Below are positions 10,194-18,020 of a stretch of 35,637 nucleotides of DNA, piece by piece. Position 1 is the first letter of the stretch. Each line of letters begins with the position of its first letter. Source of the DNA: Polyangia bacterium (GTDB lineage: Bacteria; Myxococcota_A; Polyangia; Polyangiales; Sandaracinaceae). A program made the translations under genes and the position numbers. A model generated the notes under the pieces. It made no database searches and had not been told where the DNA came from. It worked only from the letters and a program-made list of their open reading frames with translations. The stretch lies in assembly GCA_030426845.1 (NCBI GenBank), contig JAUHXR010000057.1, forward strand, positions 1 to 35,637, written 5' to 3'.

Positions 10194-10861
10194 CGGCGCC
10201 GCGCGAGGGGCCCCGCGAGCGGAGCTGGGCCAAGGAGGCGCCGCGCGATCAGGCGGAGAGCGCCTTCACCCCGATCCTGCGCCGGCTGCTCCACCGGGCG
10301 CGCGGGGTCCTCGCGGTCGCGTTCGTCGACGGCGAGGGCGAGTGCGTCGACTACTGTTCGTCGCTCTCGCCGTTCGAGACGAAGGTCGCCGGCGCCCAGA
10401 TGCTCGTGACGATGAGTGAGCTGGCCGAGCGGATACGCCGGGTCGGCGGCGGGGAGAGCTACGCGCTCACCGTCCACTGCGAGCGGCGTGACTTCGTCGT
10501 GCGACGCGTCAACGAAGCATACCTTCTCCTGGTCGCGCTCAAGCGCGGCGCGCTCACCCGGCGGCTGCGCGGCGGCATCGAGCATACCGTCACCGAGCTG
10601 CGGCGCGAGGCGCTGATCGAGGTGCCGCGGTGGGAGCCGGTGCTCGACTCCGTGCGGGTCGAGGTCCGCGAGGCGGTCGGCTGGCCCTACGCCCCGGCCG
10701 CCTACTTCGGCGACGATGGCCAGCGTCGCGCGATCGAGGTCGTGCTCGGCCGATGGTTCCAGGGCGCGCGCAGCCGGATGTGCTTTCGCGTGCGCACCGA
10801 GGACGGCCACGAGCTGACCCTGATGCACGATCGATCCACCGACCGGTGGGAGCGCGGTTGA
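10190..10861 (+). CDS. roadblock/LC7-like domain protein
   Basis: A 223-residue soluble protein without signal peptide. Residues about 25-140 (ILRRLLHRARGVLAVAFVDGEGECVDY, VAGAQMLVTMSELAERIRRV, then YALTVHCERRDFVVRRVNEAYLLLVAL) have the helix-strand-helix pattern of roadblock/LC7 (MglB-like) domains, which in myxobacteria regulate small GTPases or act in polarity and signalling. The C-terminal about 80 residues form a second small alpha/beta region that I do not recognise. The start is GTG 10190 in a GTGA overlap with the foldase gene. No GTPase gene is adjacent. The family call rests on pattern only and is moderate. Confidence 0.55.
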   Translation: MTAPREGPRERSWAKEAPRDQAESAFTPILRRLLHRARGVLAVAFVDGEGECVDYCSSLSPFETKVAGAQMLVTMSELAERIRRVGGGESYALTVHCERRDFVVRRVNEAYLLLVALKRGALTRRLRGGIEHTVTELRREALIEVPRWEPVLDSVRVEVREAVGWPYAPAAYFGDDGQRRAIEVVLGRWFQGARSRMCFRVRTEDGHELTLMHDRSTDRWERG

Positions 10862-10880
10862 TCCGGCGCGGGCGTGCGGG

Positions 10881-12437
10881 TCAGGCCGACTGGACGAGCA
10901 GGCAGCCGATCACCCAGGCGCCGCCGATCAGCAAGAACACGGTGGTGTAGCCGAGGATGTCGCGCGCCTTGATCCCCGTGATCGCGAGGAGCGGCAGCGC
11001 CCAGAACGGCTGGAGCATGTTCGTCCACTGGTCGCCGTAGGCGACGGCCATCACCACGTGCTCGACCGGGACGTGCAGCTGCTGCGCGGCCTCGACCGCG
11101 ATGGGGCCCTGCACCGCCCACTGCCCGCCGCCGCTCGGCACGAAGAGGTTCACGAGGCCCGCGCTCAGGAACGTGAACGTGGTGAGGAGCGACGCGGGCG
11201 CCAACGACGAGAGCGCGCCCGCGAGGGTCGCGGCGAGCCCGGTGCCGCGCATGATCCCCATGATCCCCGCGTAGAGTGGGAACTGGAGCACGATGCCGGT
11301 CGTGCCCCGCACCGCCTCGCTGACCGCGGCGACGTAGCGGCGGAGCGAGCCGTGCAGCGCGAGCCCGAGGGTGAGGAACAGCAGGTTGACCGCATTGGGA
11401 TCGAGCTGCGCGACCCCGACGTCGAGCTGCCAGCGCACGCAGGCGGCGGCGAGGAGGAAGACGAGCACGCCGATCGTGAGGGGGTGCCGCTCGACGCGCT
11501 CGGGCACCGTCAGGGCGTGGCCGTCGTCGCGGCTCCGGTAGGCGAGGGCGACCGCGCCGATCGCGACCAGCCCGCCGAGCGCCGCGACGAGCGCGTCATC
11601 GCCGAGCGCCCCGAGGGCCCGCGTCACGTCGGGGCTCGCCGCGCGCACGCCGAGCACGAGGAAGGGGACGACCAGCAGGAGCGCGCTCGGGCCGAGCCCG
11701 CCGTCGTGGGCCACGTCCCGCTCGGGCGCCGGCGCGTCCCCGACGTAGTCGTCGTAGCCCACCGCGTCGTCCGGCGCGGGGGCGAGCAGAGCGCAGACGA
11801 GCGGGATGAGGACCAGCAGGCCGCCCGAGACGACGAGGTTGTCGACGGTCAGCACCGTCCGATCGAAGCCGATGGGAGACAGCGTCGCGGCGAGCTCTTC
11901 GCCGAGGAAGCTCGTGAGCAGGGCGTCCGAGGTGACGTCGAGGGGCGCGGAGCCGGAGAGGCCGCCGTGCCAGCACATCATCGACGCGTAGCCGGCGGCC
12001 ACGAGGAGCGGGTAGTGGGCGCGCACGCCAGCGCCGGCGAGGCGCCGGCCGACCTCGCGCGACAGGAGCGCGCCTACGATCAGGCCGAGCCCCCAGTTGA
12101 GGAGGCCGGCGGCGATCGCGACCGCGGCCACGAGCGCGGCCGCCTGGGCCCCCGTGCGCGGCAGCCCCGCGAGGCCCGCGAGCAGCCGGCGCACCGCGGG
12201 CGCGCTGGCCACCGCGTGGCCCGTCACGAGGATCAGGAGCATCTGCATCGCGAAGGCGAGCAGGCTCCAGAAGCCGCCCTGGCCCTGCCACGCGCGGAGC
12301 GTGTCGAGGAACGACGCGCCCTCGAGCGCCATCGCGAGCGCGAAGACGAGCGCGGTCAGCCCGATCGCGAGGACGAGGGGATCCGGGGTCACGGCGCGAA
12401 AGAACGCCTCGAACCGGCGGCCGAGCGCGCGGATCAT
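10881..12437 (-). CDS. atoE: AtoE-type short-chain fatty acid transporter
   Basis: A 518-residue polytopic inner-membrane protein resembling the AtoE/TIGR00366 family that imports short-chain fatty acids. About twelve hydrophobic segments are visible. Conserved-looking polar patches include GLLNWGLGLIVGALLSREVGRR, HYPLLVAAGYASMMCWHGGLSGSAPL, NLFVPSGGGQWAVQGPI and the end region AYGDQWTNMLQPFWALPLLAI. At about 230-310 there is a polar loop (DDAVGYDDYVGDAPAPERD) that makes it longer than typical AtoE. The start is ATG 12437; frames further upstream run into the divergent kinase and are not used. A TATCAC box lies seven bases before the ATG. Substrate specificity is inferred from family only. 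Confidence 0.85.
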   Translation of the reverse strand: MIRALGRRFEAFFRAVTPDPLVLAIGLTALVFALAMALEGASFLDTLRAWQGQGGFWSLLAFAMQMLLILVTGHAVASAPAVRRLLAGLAGLPRTGAQAAALVAAVAIAAGLLNWGLGLIVGALLSREVGRRLAGAGVRAHYPLLVAAGYASMMCWHGGLSGSAPLDVTSDALLTSFLGEELAATLSPIGFDRTVLTVDNLVVSGGLLVLIPLVCALLAPAPDDAVGYDDYVGDAPAPERDVAHDGGLGPSALLLVVPFLVLGVRAASPDVTRALGALGDDALVAALGGLVAIGAVALAYRSRDDGHALTVPERVERHPLTIGVLVFLLAAACVRWQLDVGVAQLDPNAVNLLFLTLGLALHGSLRRYVAAVSEAVRGTTGIVLQFPLYAGIMGIMRGTGLAATLAGALSSLAPASLLTTFTFLSAGLVNLFVPSGGGQWAVQGPIAVEAAQQLHVPVEHVVMAVAYGDQWTNMLQPFWALPLLAITGIKARDILGYTTVFLLIGGAWVIGCLLVQSA

Positions 12438-12467
12438 CGCGTCCGTGATATCGCGGCTCCGCGCGCC
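12435..12467 (-). promoter_or_regulatory. promoter abutting the atoE start codon
   Basis: On the minus strand TTGTGC, a 17-nt spacer and TATCAC lead to the ATG after seven more bases, so transcription would start at or near the start codon. No Shine-Dalgarno is present. Confidence 0.35.
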
Positions 12468-12503
12468 GCACAAAGCGCGCGTGATCCCGACCTCGCTCCG
12501 GGT

Positions 12504-12519
12504 TAGCATCGACGCCGTG
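12504..12519 (+). promoter_or_regulatory. -10-like box directly before the kinase GTG (leaderless candidate)
   Basis: TAGCAT (12504-12509) lies seven bases before GTG 12517. There is no Shine-Dalgarno and no near alternative start in frame. The -35 region is not convincing. The divergent atoE start 80 bp away has the same arrangement. Confidence 0.4.
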
Positions 12520-13818
12520 CAACGGCGCTGCCCGACCTGTGGGACCGTCTTCCCCGACGAGGTCGCCTTCTGCGGACACGACGGGAGCGTGACCATCCAG
12601 CTCCCGCCGGACGGCGAGGAACCCGACGCGCGGCTCGGGGAGCAGCTCGGCCAGTACATCGTCGCCGCCCACGTGGCGGACGGCGCGATGGGCGCGGTCT
12701 ACGAGGCCCGCAACGCCGAGACCCGCGAGCGCGTCGCGATCAAGGTCCTGCACCCCGAGGTCGAGAACGACGAGGTCGCGGTCGAGCGGTTCAACCGCGA
12801 GTACGAGACCGCGGAGATGCTCGACCACGCGCATGTCGTGACGGTGAAGGACTTCGGCGTCACCCGCGACAACCAGCACTACCTGACGATGGAGTTTCTC
12901 GTCGGGCGGGAGCTCGGCGAGATCTTCCGCACCGAGGGCAAGCAGACACCGGCCCGCACGCTGCGCATCCTCTGCCAGGTCGCCGAGGCGCTCGAGCACG
13001 CGCACTCCTTCGGCGTCATCCACCGCGACCTCAAGCCGGACAACATCTACATCTGCGACGGCGAGGGCGGCGACGACGTGCGGCTCCTCGACTTCGGCTC
13101 GGTGAAGCTCCAGGTCGAGACGGGGCCGAAGCTCACCGCGTTCGGGACGACGCTCGGCAGCCCGTACTACATGAGCCCGGAGCAGGCCAAGGGGCTCCCC
13201 GACGTCGACACCCGCACCGACGTGTTCGCGATCGCGGCGATCCTCTACGAGGGCCTCAGCGGCAAGATCGCGTTCCAGGCGCCGACGGTGGCCGAGATCC
13301 TGATGAAGATCGTCCGGCAGATGCCGACGCCGATCCACACCGTGGCCGACGGGCTGCCGCCGCGCATCCACGCGGTCATCGAGAAGGGCCTCGCGAAGAA
13401 GAAGGAGGACCGCTACGACAGCCCGGCGGGCCTCATGAACGCGGCGCTCGAGGCGTTCGGCGTGCAGGGCTCCGCCGCGGATTGGGCGGATCGGCCCCAG
13501 GCGGAGCTCGAGGCAGCCCTCGCGGCCGCGCCGCCGATCGGGCTCTCGCTCGACGACCCCAACACGGTCCCCGACCCCCGTCCGCCGGAGGGCGCCGGGG
13601 CAGACGACGCACGCGGCGAGCCCCCGGAGGCCGAGGTCGCGCCGGGACCGCCGCTCGGCGCCCCGAAGGCCTCCGCGGAGCCGCTCCCCCCGCCGGCGAT
13701 CGAAGCGGTGCCGGGCGCTTCGAGCGGCAACCGGACGCTCATCCTCGCCGCCCTCGGCGTGGTCGCGGCCGGCGTCATCTGCTTGGCCGGCTCGCTCGCG
13801 ATCTTCGTCCTGGGCTGA
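12517..13818 (+). CDS. zinc-ribbon, tail-anchored Ser/Thr protein kinase
   Basis: A 433-residue Hanks-type kinase. Residues 5-20 are a zinc-ribbon-like motif (CPTCGTVFPDEVAFCGHDG), often found at the front of myxobacterial kinases. The catalytic domain (about 45-310) has a glycine loop GAMGAVYEA, K76 in VAIKVLHPE, HRDLKPDN from H169, DFG at 192-194 and the activation segment TTLGSPYYMSPEQAKG. A Pro/Ala/Glu-rich linker follows, then a single hydrophobic helix at about 407-433 that ends the protein, so the kinase would be held on the cytosolic face by a C-terminal anchor with no periplasmic sensor. The last codons and stop lie inside the first unit of a 13-bp repeat array. GTG 12517 was chosen because the zinc ribbon begins right after it. 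Confidence 0.9.
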   Translation: MQRRCPTCGTVFPDEVAFCGHDGSVTIQLPPDGEEPDARLGEQLGQYIVAAHVADGAMGAVYEARNAETRERVAIKVLHPEVENDEVAVERFNREYETAEMLDHAHVVTVKDFGVTRDNQHYLTMEFLVGRELGEIFRTEGKQTPARTLRILCQVAEALEHAHSFGVIHRDLKPDNIYICDGEGGDDVRLLDFGSVKLQVETGPKLTAFGTTLGSPYYMSPEQAKGLPDVDTRTDVFAIAAILYEGLSGKIAFQAPTVAEILMKIVRQMPTPIHTVADGLPPRIHAVIEKGLAKKKEDRYDSPAGLMNAALEAFGVQGSAADWADRPQAELEAALAAAPPIGLSLDDPNTVPDPRPPEGAGADDARGEPPEAEVAPGPPLGAPKASAEPLPPPAIEAVPGASSGNRTLILAALGVVAAGVICLAGSLAIFVLG

Positions 13819-13930
13819 GCCGCCGGGCTGGGCCGCCGGGCTGGACCGCTGGGCTGAGCTGCTGGGCTGAGCTGCTGGGCTGAGCTGCTGGGCTGAGCTG
13901 CTGGGCTGAGCTGCTGGGCTGGGCTGAGCC
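13809..13930. repeat. 13-bp tandem repeat array between convergent genes
   Basis: Units of the form GCTGGGCTGAGCT repeat with exact 13-nt spacing. The GGG core is at 13812, 13825, 13838, 13851, 13864, 13877, 13890, 13903 and 13916, nine units; the last six are nearly identical, the first three diverged. The first unit contains the kinase's final Gly codon and TGA stop. No strong hairpin forms within a unit. The array fills most of the 169-bp gap between the kinase and the lipoprotein gene. Confidence 0.9.
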
Positions 13931-13987
13931 CACACGGGCGGCTCCTTCCGGCTGGCTCCTCCCGGCTGGAGGGCCGCGCCGGCCCGC

Positions 13988-15883
13988 TCAGCTCTCGCCG
14001 GGGCTCACCGCCGAGAAGGCGTCGTCGACGACCTCGAGCAGGCGGGCGCCTTGGAGGGGGCCGCGGTCGGCGCCGAGCCCGCCGCTCGCCCCGACGGTGA
14101 CCGCCCGCTCGCCGCGCCCGAGCCACCGCGCCACCCCGCCTCGGGTCGTCTCGCCCGCCTCGACCGCGCCGCGCACCAGGCGGAACGCGTCGTAGCCGTA
14201 GGCCGCGAAGGTGTCCGGCGCGCTCCCGAACCGATCGCGGAACCGATCGGCGAAGCTCGCGCCCGGGCCGGCCGCCGTCGGGGCGTGGAACGGCGCCGCG
14301 AAGAGCGCGCCCTGGAGGTAGCGGCTCGCCGACGCGGTCAGGCGCGCGTCGACCGCGACGCTCGGGGCGAGCAGCGTGATCGCCCGGCCGCCGCGGGGCG
14401 CCGGGGTGCCCGCGCGCGTGCTCCAGATCCCGGCCGCGGCCAGCGCTGGAGCAATCAAGAGTACCTGACGGCTCGCGTCGGGCACCAGCAGCGCGTCGAA
14501 GCGCGCGCGCTCGAGCCGCCCGATCGCCTCGCCGAACGCGGTCGCGCCCGCCGGGTAGGTCTCTCGCGCGACGAGCTCGCCGCCCGCCGCGGTCACCGCC
14601 CGCGCGTAGGCCTCGGTCATCGCGCGGCCGTAGGCGTGCTCGGGCGCGAGCACCGCGAAGCGGCTCGCCCCGCGCGCCCGAGCCGCGGCCACGAGCGCCC
14701 GCGCCTCCTCGTCGGGGGCGGGGAACAGGCGAAACACCAGCGGGCGATCCGCGACCACCGTGGGGTCGGGAACGAGGGCGAGCAGCGGCACGCCGAGGTC
14801 CTGCGCCCGCTGCGCGGCGGCCCGCGCGGCCGCGCCCTCCAGCGGGCCCACGATCGCGATCGCGCGGTGCTCGGAGACGAGGTCCTCTACGGCCTGGGCC
14901 GCGCGCTCGGGGTTGCCCGCGTCGTCGCGCAGCACGAGCTGGGGTGCGTTCGGATCCGGCGGGCCGTCGGCCGGGTTTCCGGCCGCGAGCATCAGGCCGC
15001 GCATCGCGCGTTGCCCGACCTCTCTGCCGCGCCCGGTGAGAGGCAGGATCGCGCCGATGACCCGCGGGTCTGCGCGCTCGGTCCGCTCGGCGCGCACCGC
15101 GAGCTCGGCCAGCTCGTCGTCCATCGGCACGTCGCGCGCGCGCAGGTCGGCCACCATCTCGGAGACGCGCGCCATGTCCCCCGCGTCGAACGCCAGGCGG
15201 ATCGCGCGCACGGCCACGATCGGCCAGGCGGCGCCGCCGCGCGGCAGCTCCGCGTAGGCGCGCGCCACGTCGTCCGGTGCGGCCTCCTGCGTCAGCTCGC
15301 GCAGCCGCCGCCGGGCCTCCTCGCGGGCCTCCTCACCCGCCGCCTCCGCGCCGACGAGCTGATCGAGCGCCTCGAGCGCGAGGAGGGTGTCGCCTGTCGC
15401 GGCCGCGGCCGAGGAGAGCGTCCGGAGGAGCAGCACCGTCTCGGCCGGATCGGTGGTGCGCCCGGCGAGCGGCCGCAGCCGCTCGAGCGCCTCGGCGTGC
15501 CGGCCAGCGAGGTGCAGCGCCACCCCCTGGTAGAAGCGTCCCGCCTCGCGGGCCGCCGGGTCGGTCGACTCCGCGACCTGGTCGAACTGCGCGAGCGCGC
15601 CCTCGAGATCGCCGGCCGCGAGTCGGACGCGGCCGAGCCCGAGCCGCGCGACCGGGACGAGCGGGTCGGCCGGGTGCGCCTCGAGGAACGCGCGGAATTC
15701 GCGCTCCGCGTCCGCCGAGCGGCCCGCCTCCGCGGCCTCCCGAGCGCGACGGAGATCCGCCTCCGCCACCGGGTCGTCGCTCGTGAGGCTCGGCAGCGAT
15801 CCGAGGTCCTGCTGACCGCTCGAGTGCGGGCAGCCCGTGAGGAGCGTGGCGACGCAAGCGAACAGACCGACGAGGGCGCGCAT
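13988..15883 (-). CDS. LpoA/LivJ-like lipoprotein: TPR-like N-terminus plus periplasmic-binding fold
   Basis: A 631-residue lipoprotein with signal MRALVGLFACVATLLTGC (cysteine 18). Residues about 40-230 are helical TPR-like repeats (AEAGRSADAEREFRAFLEAHP, LGLGRVRLAAGDLEGALAQF, LHLAGRHAEALERLRPLAG). Residues about 265-620 form a type I periplasmic-binding-protein fold of the Leu/Ile/Val-binding type: VIGAILPLTGRGREVGQRAMRG, LVLRDDAGNPERAAQAVEDL, AIVGPLEGAAARAAAQRAQ and AYGYDAFRLVRGAVEAG. This two-part layout matches LpoA (YraM/LppC), the outer-membrane lipoprotein that activates PBP1a, so a role in peptidoglycan synthesis or ligand sensing is likely. ATG 15883 is divergent from the PFK-2 gene. 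Ligand and partner are unknown. Confidence 0.78.
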   Translation of the reverse strand: MRALVGLFACVATLLTGCPHSSGQQDLGSLPSLTSDDPVAEADLRRAREAAEAGRSADAEREFRAFLEAHPADPLVPVARLGLGRVRLAAGDLEGALAQFDQVAESTDPAAREAGRFYQGVALHLAGRHAEALERLRPLAGRTTDPAETVLLLRTLSSAAAATGDTLLALEALDQLVGAEAAGEEAREEARRRLRELTQEAAPDDVARAYAELPRGGAAWPIVAVRAIRLAFDAGDMARVSEMVADLRARDVPMDDELAELAVRAERTERADPRVIGAILPLTGRGREVGQRAMRGLMLAAGNPADGPPDPNAPQLVLRDDAGNPERAAQAVEDLVSEHRAIAIVGPLEGAAARAAAQRAQDLGVPLLALVPDPTVVADRPLVFRLFPAPDEEARALVAAARARGASRFAVLAPEHAYGRAMTEAYARAVTAAGGELVARETYPAGATAFGEAIGRLERARFDALLVPDASRQVLLIAPALAAAGIWSTRAGTPAPRGGRAITLLAPSVAVDARLTASASRYLQGALFAAPFHAPTAAGPGASFADRFRDRFGSAPDTFAAYGYDAFRLVRGAVEAGETTRGGVARWLGRGERAVTVGASGGLGADRGPLQGARLLEVVDDAFSAVSPGES

Positions 15884-15940
15884 CGCCCTTGGGGTGCCAC
15901 CGGTGGCGCCCCGGGGCAACTTCCGCGAAGCTCCCACCCC

Positions 15941-17179
15941 GTGAGCCAGATCGGTCGAGCCGAGCGGATCCGCCTGGCGCTGGTGATGGTGGGGCTGCCT
16001 GCCCGGGGCAAGACCCACATGGCCCGGCGCGTGGCGCGCTACCTGCGCTGGTTGGGGCTCGAGACGCGGGTGTTCAACGTCGGCAACTACCGGCGCGAGC
16101 ACCTCGGGAGCCACCAGGCGCACCACTTCTTCGATCCCACCAACGCCGAGGGCCTCGCCGGTCGGCGCCGGGTCGCGGAGCTCGCGCTCGACGACATGAT
16201 CGGCTGGTTCGCCCAGGGCGGCGAGATCGGCATCTACGACGCCACCAACACCACCCGGGAGCGCCGGGGGCGCCTCCGGGATCGGCTCGCCGCCCACGGG
16301 CTCGAGGTCGTCTTCATCGAGTCGGTCTGCGAGGACGAGGCGGTCATCGAGGGCAACATCCGGCAGACCAAGCTGCGGATGCCCGACTACGCGGGCGTCG
16401 CCCCCGACGAGGCGGTCCGCGACTTCCGCGCGCGGATCGCGCACTACGAGCGCGTCTACGAGCCGATCGAGGAGCGCGAGGGGAGCTTCGTCCGGGTGAT
16501 CGACGTCGGCCGCAAGGTCGTCGCGCACCGCACCCAGGGCTACCTCGCGTCTCGCCTCGTCTACTTCTTGATGAACCTCCACGTGGCCCCGCGCTCGATC
16601 TGGCTGACGCGCCACGGCGAGAGCGCCTTCAACGTCGACAACCGGGTGGGGGGCGATCCTCCGCTGAGCCCCCGCGGCGAGCGCTTCGCCCGGGCCCTCG
16701 GCGAGCACGTGGAGGAGCTGGGCGTCGATCGCGCCTCGGTGCGCGTGTGGACGAGCACCCTGCGCCGCACCCGCATGACGGCCGCGCCGCTCGGCCTGCC
16801 GACCGAGGAGTGGCGCGCGCTCGACGAGATCGACGCGGGGGAGTGCGACGGGATGACCTACGAGGAGATCCAGGAGCGGCTGCCCGGGGAGCACGCCGCG
16901 CGCCGGGCCCGCAAGCTGACCTACCGCTACCCGCGCGGGGAGTCCTACGAGGACGTGATCCGACGGCTCGAGCCGGTGATCATCGAGCTCGAGCGCGAGC
17001 GCCGGCCGGTCCTGGTGATCGCGCACCAGGCGGTGCTCCGCGCGCTCTACGCCTACCTGATGGATCGCTCCCTCGAGGAGGTCCCGTACCTCCCCGTCCC
17101 GCTCCACACCGTCATCCGGCTGACCCCGATCACCTACGCGTGTGAGGAGGAGCGCACGCGGCTCATCGAGTCGGGTTGA
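15941..17179 (+). CDS. bifunctional 6-phosphofructo-2-kinase/fructose-2,6-bisphosphatase
   Basis: A 412-residue protein matching the animal/plant PFKFB enzyme over its full catalytic length; it would make and break fructose-2,6-bisphosphate. Kinase half (about 10-215): Walker A GLPARGKT at 18-25, FNVGNYRRE, and the signature YDATNTTRERR at 99-109, followed by FIESVCEDEAVIEGNIRQ. Phosphatase half (about 216-405), a histidine phosphatase: LTRHGES with phospho-accepting H225, GGDPPLSPRGERFA, acid E296 in DEIDAGECDGMTYEEIQE, and second histidine H362 in IAHQAV. Both halves keep the expected catalytic residues. It lacks the long N- and C-terminal regulatory tails of mammalian isoforms. Start GTG 15941, no clear Shine-Dalgarno. 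It lies 43 nt before the HEAT-repeat operon on the same strand. The family is certain; what the product regulates in this bacterium is not known. Confidence 0.93.
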   Translation: MSQIGRAERIRLALVMVGLPARGKTHMARRVARYLRWLGLETRVFNVGNYRREHLGSHQAHHFFDPTNAEGLAGRRRVAELALDDMIGWFAQGGEIGIYDATNTTRERRGRLRDRLAAHGLEVVFIESVCEDEAVIEGNIRQTKLRMPDYAGVAPDEAVRDFRARIAHYERVYEPIEEREGSFVRVIDVGRKVVAHRTQGYLASRLVYFLMNLHVAPRSIWLTRHGESAFNVDNRVGGDPPLSPRGERFARALGEHVEELGVDRASVRVWTSTLRRTRMTAAPLGLPTEEWRALDEIDAGECDGMTYEEIQERLPGEHAARRARKLTYRYPRGESYEDVIRRLEPVIIELERERRPVLVIAHQAVLRALYAYLMDRSLEEVPYLPVPLHTVIRLTPITYACEEERTRLIESG

Positions 17180-17222
17180 TCGCAGCCGGCTCCGCGCGAT
17201 ACGCCTCCCCGCTGGAGGAGCG

Positions 17223-18020
17223 ATGAACAGACTCGCCGCGCTCTTGGGGATCGCGGGGCTCGTGTGGGCGATCGGCCTGCCCGACGCCTCCGCGCAACGA
17301 CGCCGCGGGCGGCCGTCGATCGACGGACCCGCCGCGCAGCTCGATTCGGCCGACGCGGCCGAGGTGCGGGCGGGCCTGGAGGCCCTGGGGCTCTCGGGCA
17401 GCCCGCAGGCGGTCGAGCCGATCGTCACGCGCGTGCGCCGTGGCCTGCCGCCCGACCTGCTCGGCGTGGCGGTGGACACCCTGATGATCCTCGGGCGCGC
17501 CGAGGCGGGTCCGCTCCTCTACGACCTCATGCATCACCGGCGCGCGGACATCCGGCTCAAGGCGGTGCAGGCGATCCTCGCGACGCTCCCGCGCGGCCAC
17601 CAGGGCGTGCTCGTCGCCGCGCTGAGCGACCCCGACCCGCGCGTGCGCGGCGCGGCGGCCGAGGGGCTCGGCTCGACGGGCGCGGTCCAGTCCATCGACG
17701 CGCTCTTCCACGCGATGGAGCGTGGCGTGCCGGAGGCGCCCATGGCGATCGCGGCCCTCGCGCGGCCGGCCGACGTCGAGCGCTTCCTCGGCCTGGTGGG
17801 CACGGTGCCGTTCGACACGGTGACGCCCGCGCTGGCCGAGATGCTCCACCGCGACGACCTCGCGGACCGCTCCAAGATCGCGATCATCCACCGCCTCACG
17901 GAGCTCGCGACCGCCGGCGTCCGCGCGTTCCTCGAGGACTTCGTCGCCAACCTCGAGCCCGACGACGACGGAGAGGTCCGCCGCGCGGCCGAGGACGCCA
18001 TCCCGAGGATCGGCCAATGA
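17223..18020 (+). CDS. exported HEAT-repeat protein
   Basis: A 265-residue protein with a cleavable signal peptide (MNRLAALLGIAGLVWAIGL, likely cut after DASA near residue 25). The mature part is helical repeats: RAGLEALGLSGSPQAVEPIV, VDTLMILGRAEAGPLLYDL, LKAVQAILATLPRGHQGVLV, ALSDPDPRVRGAAAEGLGSTG and RAAEDAIPRIGQ, a HEAT/PBS-lyase-like array. ATG 17223 is preceded by GGAGGAG. The stop overlaps the next start (ATGA), so it is the first gene of a three-gene operon of exported repeat proteins. No catalytic residues are visible; a periplasmic scaffold is inferred. Confidence 0.8.
   Translation: MNRLAALLGIAGLVWAIGLPDASAQRRRGRPSIDGPAAQLDSADAAEVRAGLEALGLSGSPQAVEPIVTRVRRGLPPDLLGVAVDTLMILGRAEAGPLLYDLMHHRRADIRLKAVQAILATLPRGHQGVLVAALSDPDPRVRGAAAEGLGSTGAVQSIDALFHAMERGVPEAPMAIAALARPADVERFLGLVGTVPFDTVTPALAEMLHRDDLADRSKIAIIHRLTELATAGVRAFLEDFVANLEPDDDGEVRRAAEDAIPRIGQ

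Noticed and set aside
12438-12659. Longer start for the AtoE transporter
   Set aside because: The extension is antisense to the kinase N-terminus and has no membrane or conserved sequence; ATG 12437 fits the family.
11596-13935. 779-residue minus-strand frame across the kinase and transporter
   Set aside because: Shadow of the tail-anchored kinase and of AtoE; repeat-derived start and Arg-rich sequence.
14051-15940. Long plus-strand extension upstream of the PFK-2 gene
   Set aside because: The frame is open only because of high GC; it is antisense to the LpoA-like lipoprotein and adds no domain. The PFK-2 fold begins right after GTG 15941.
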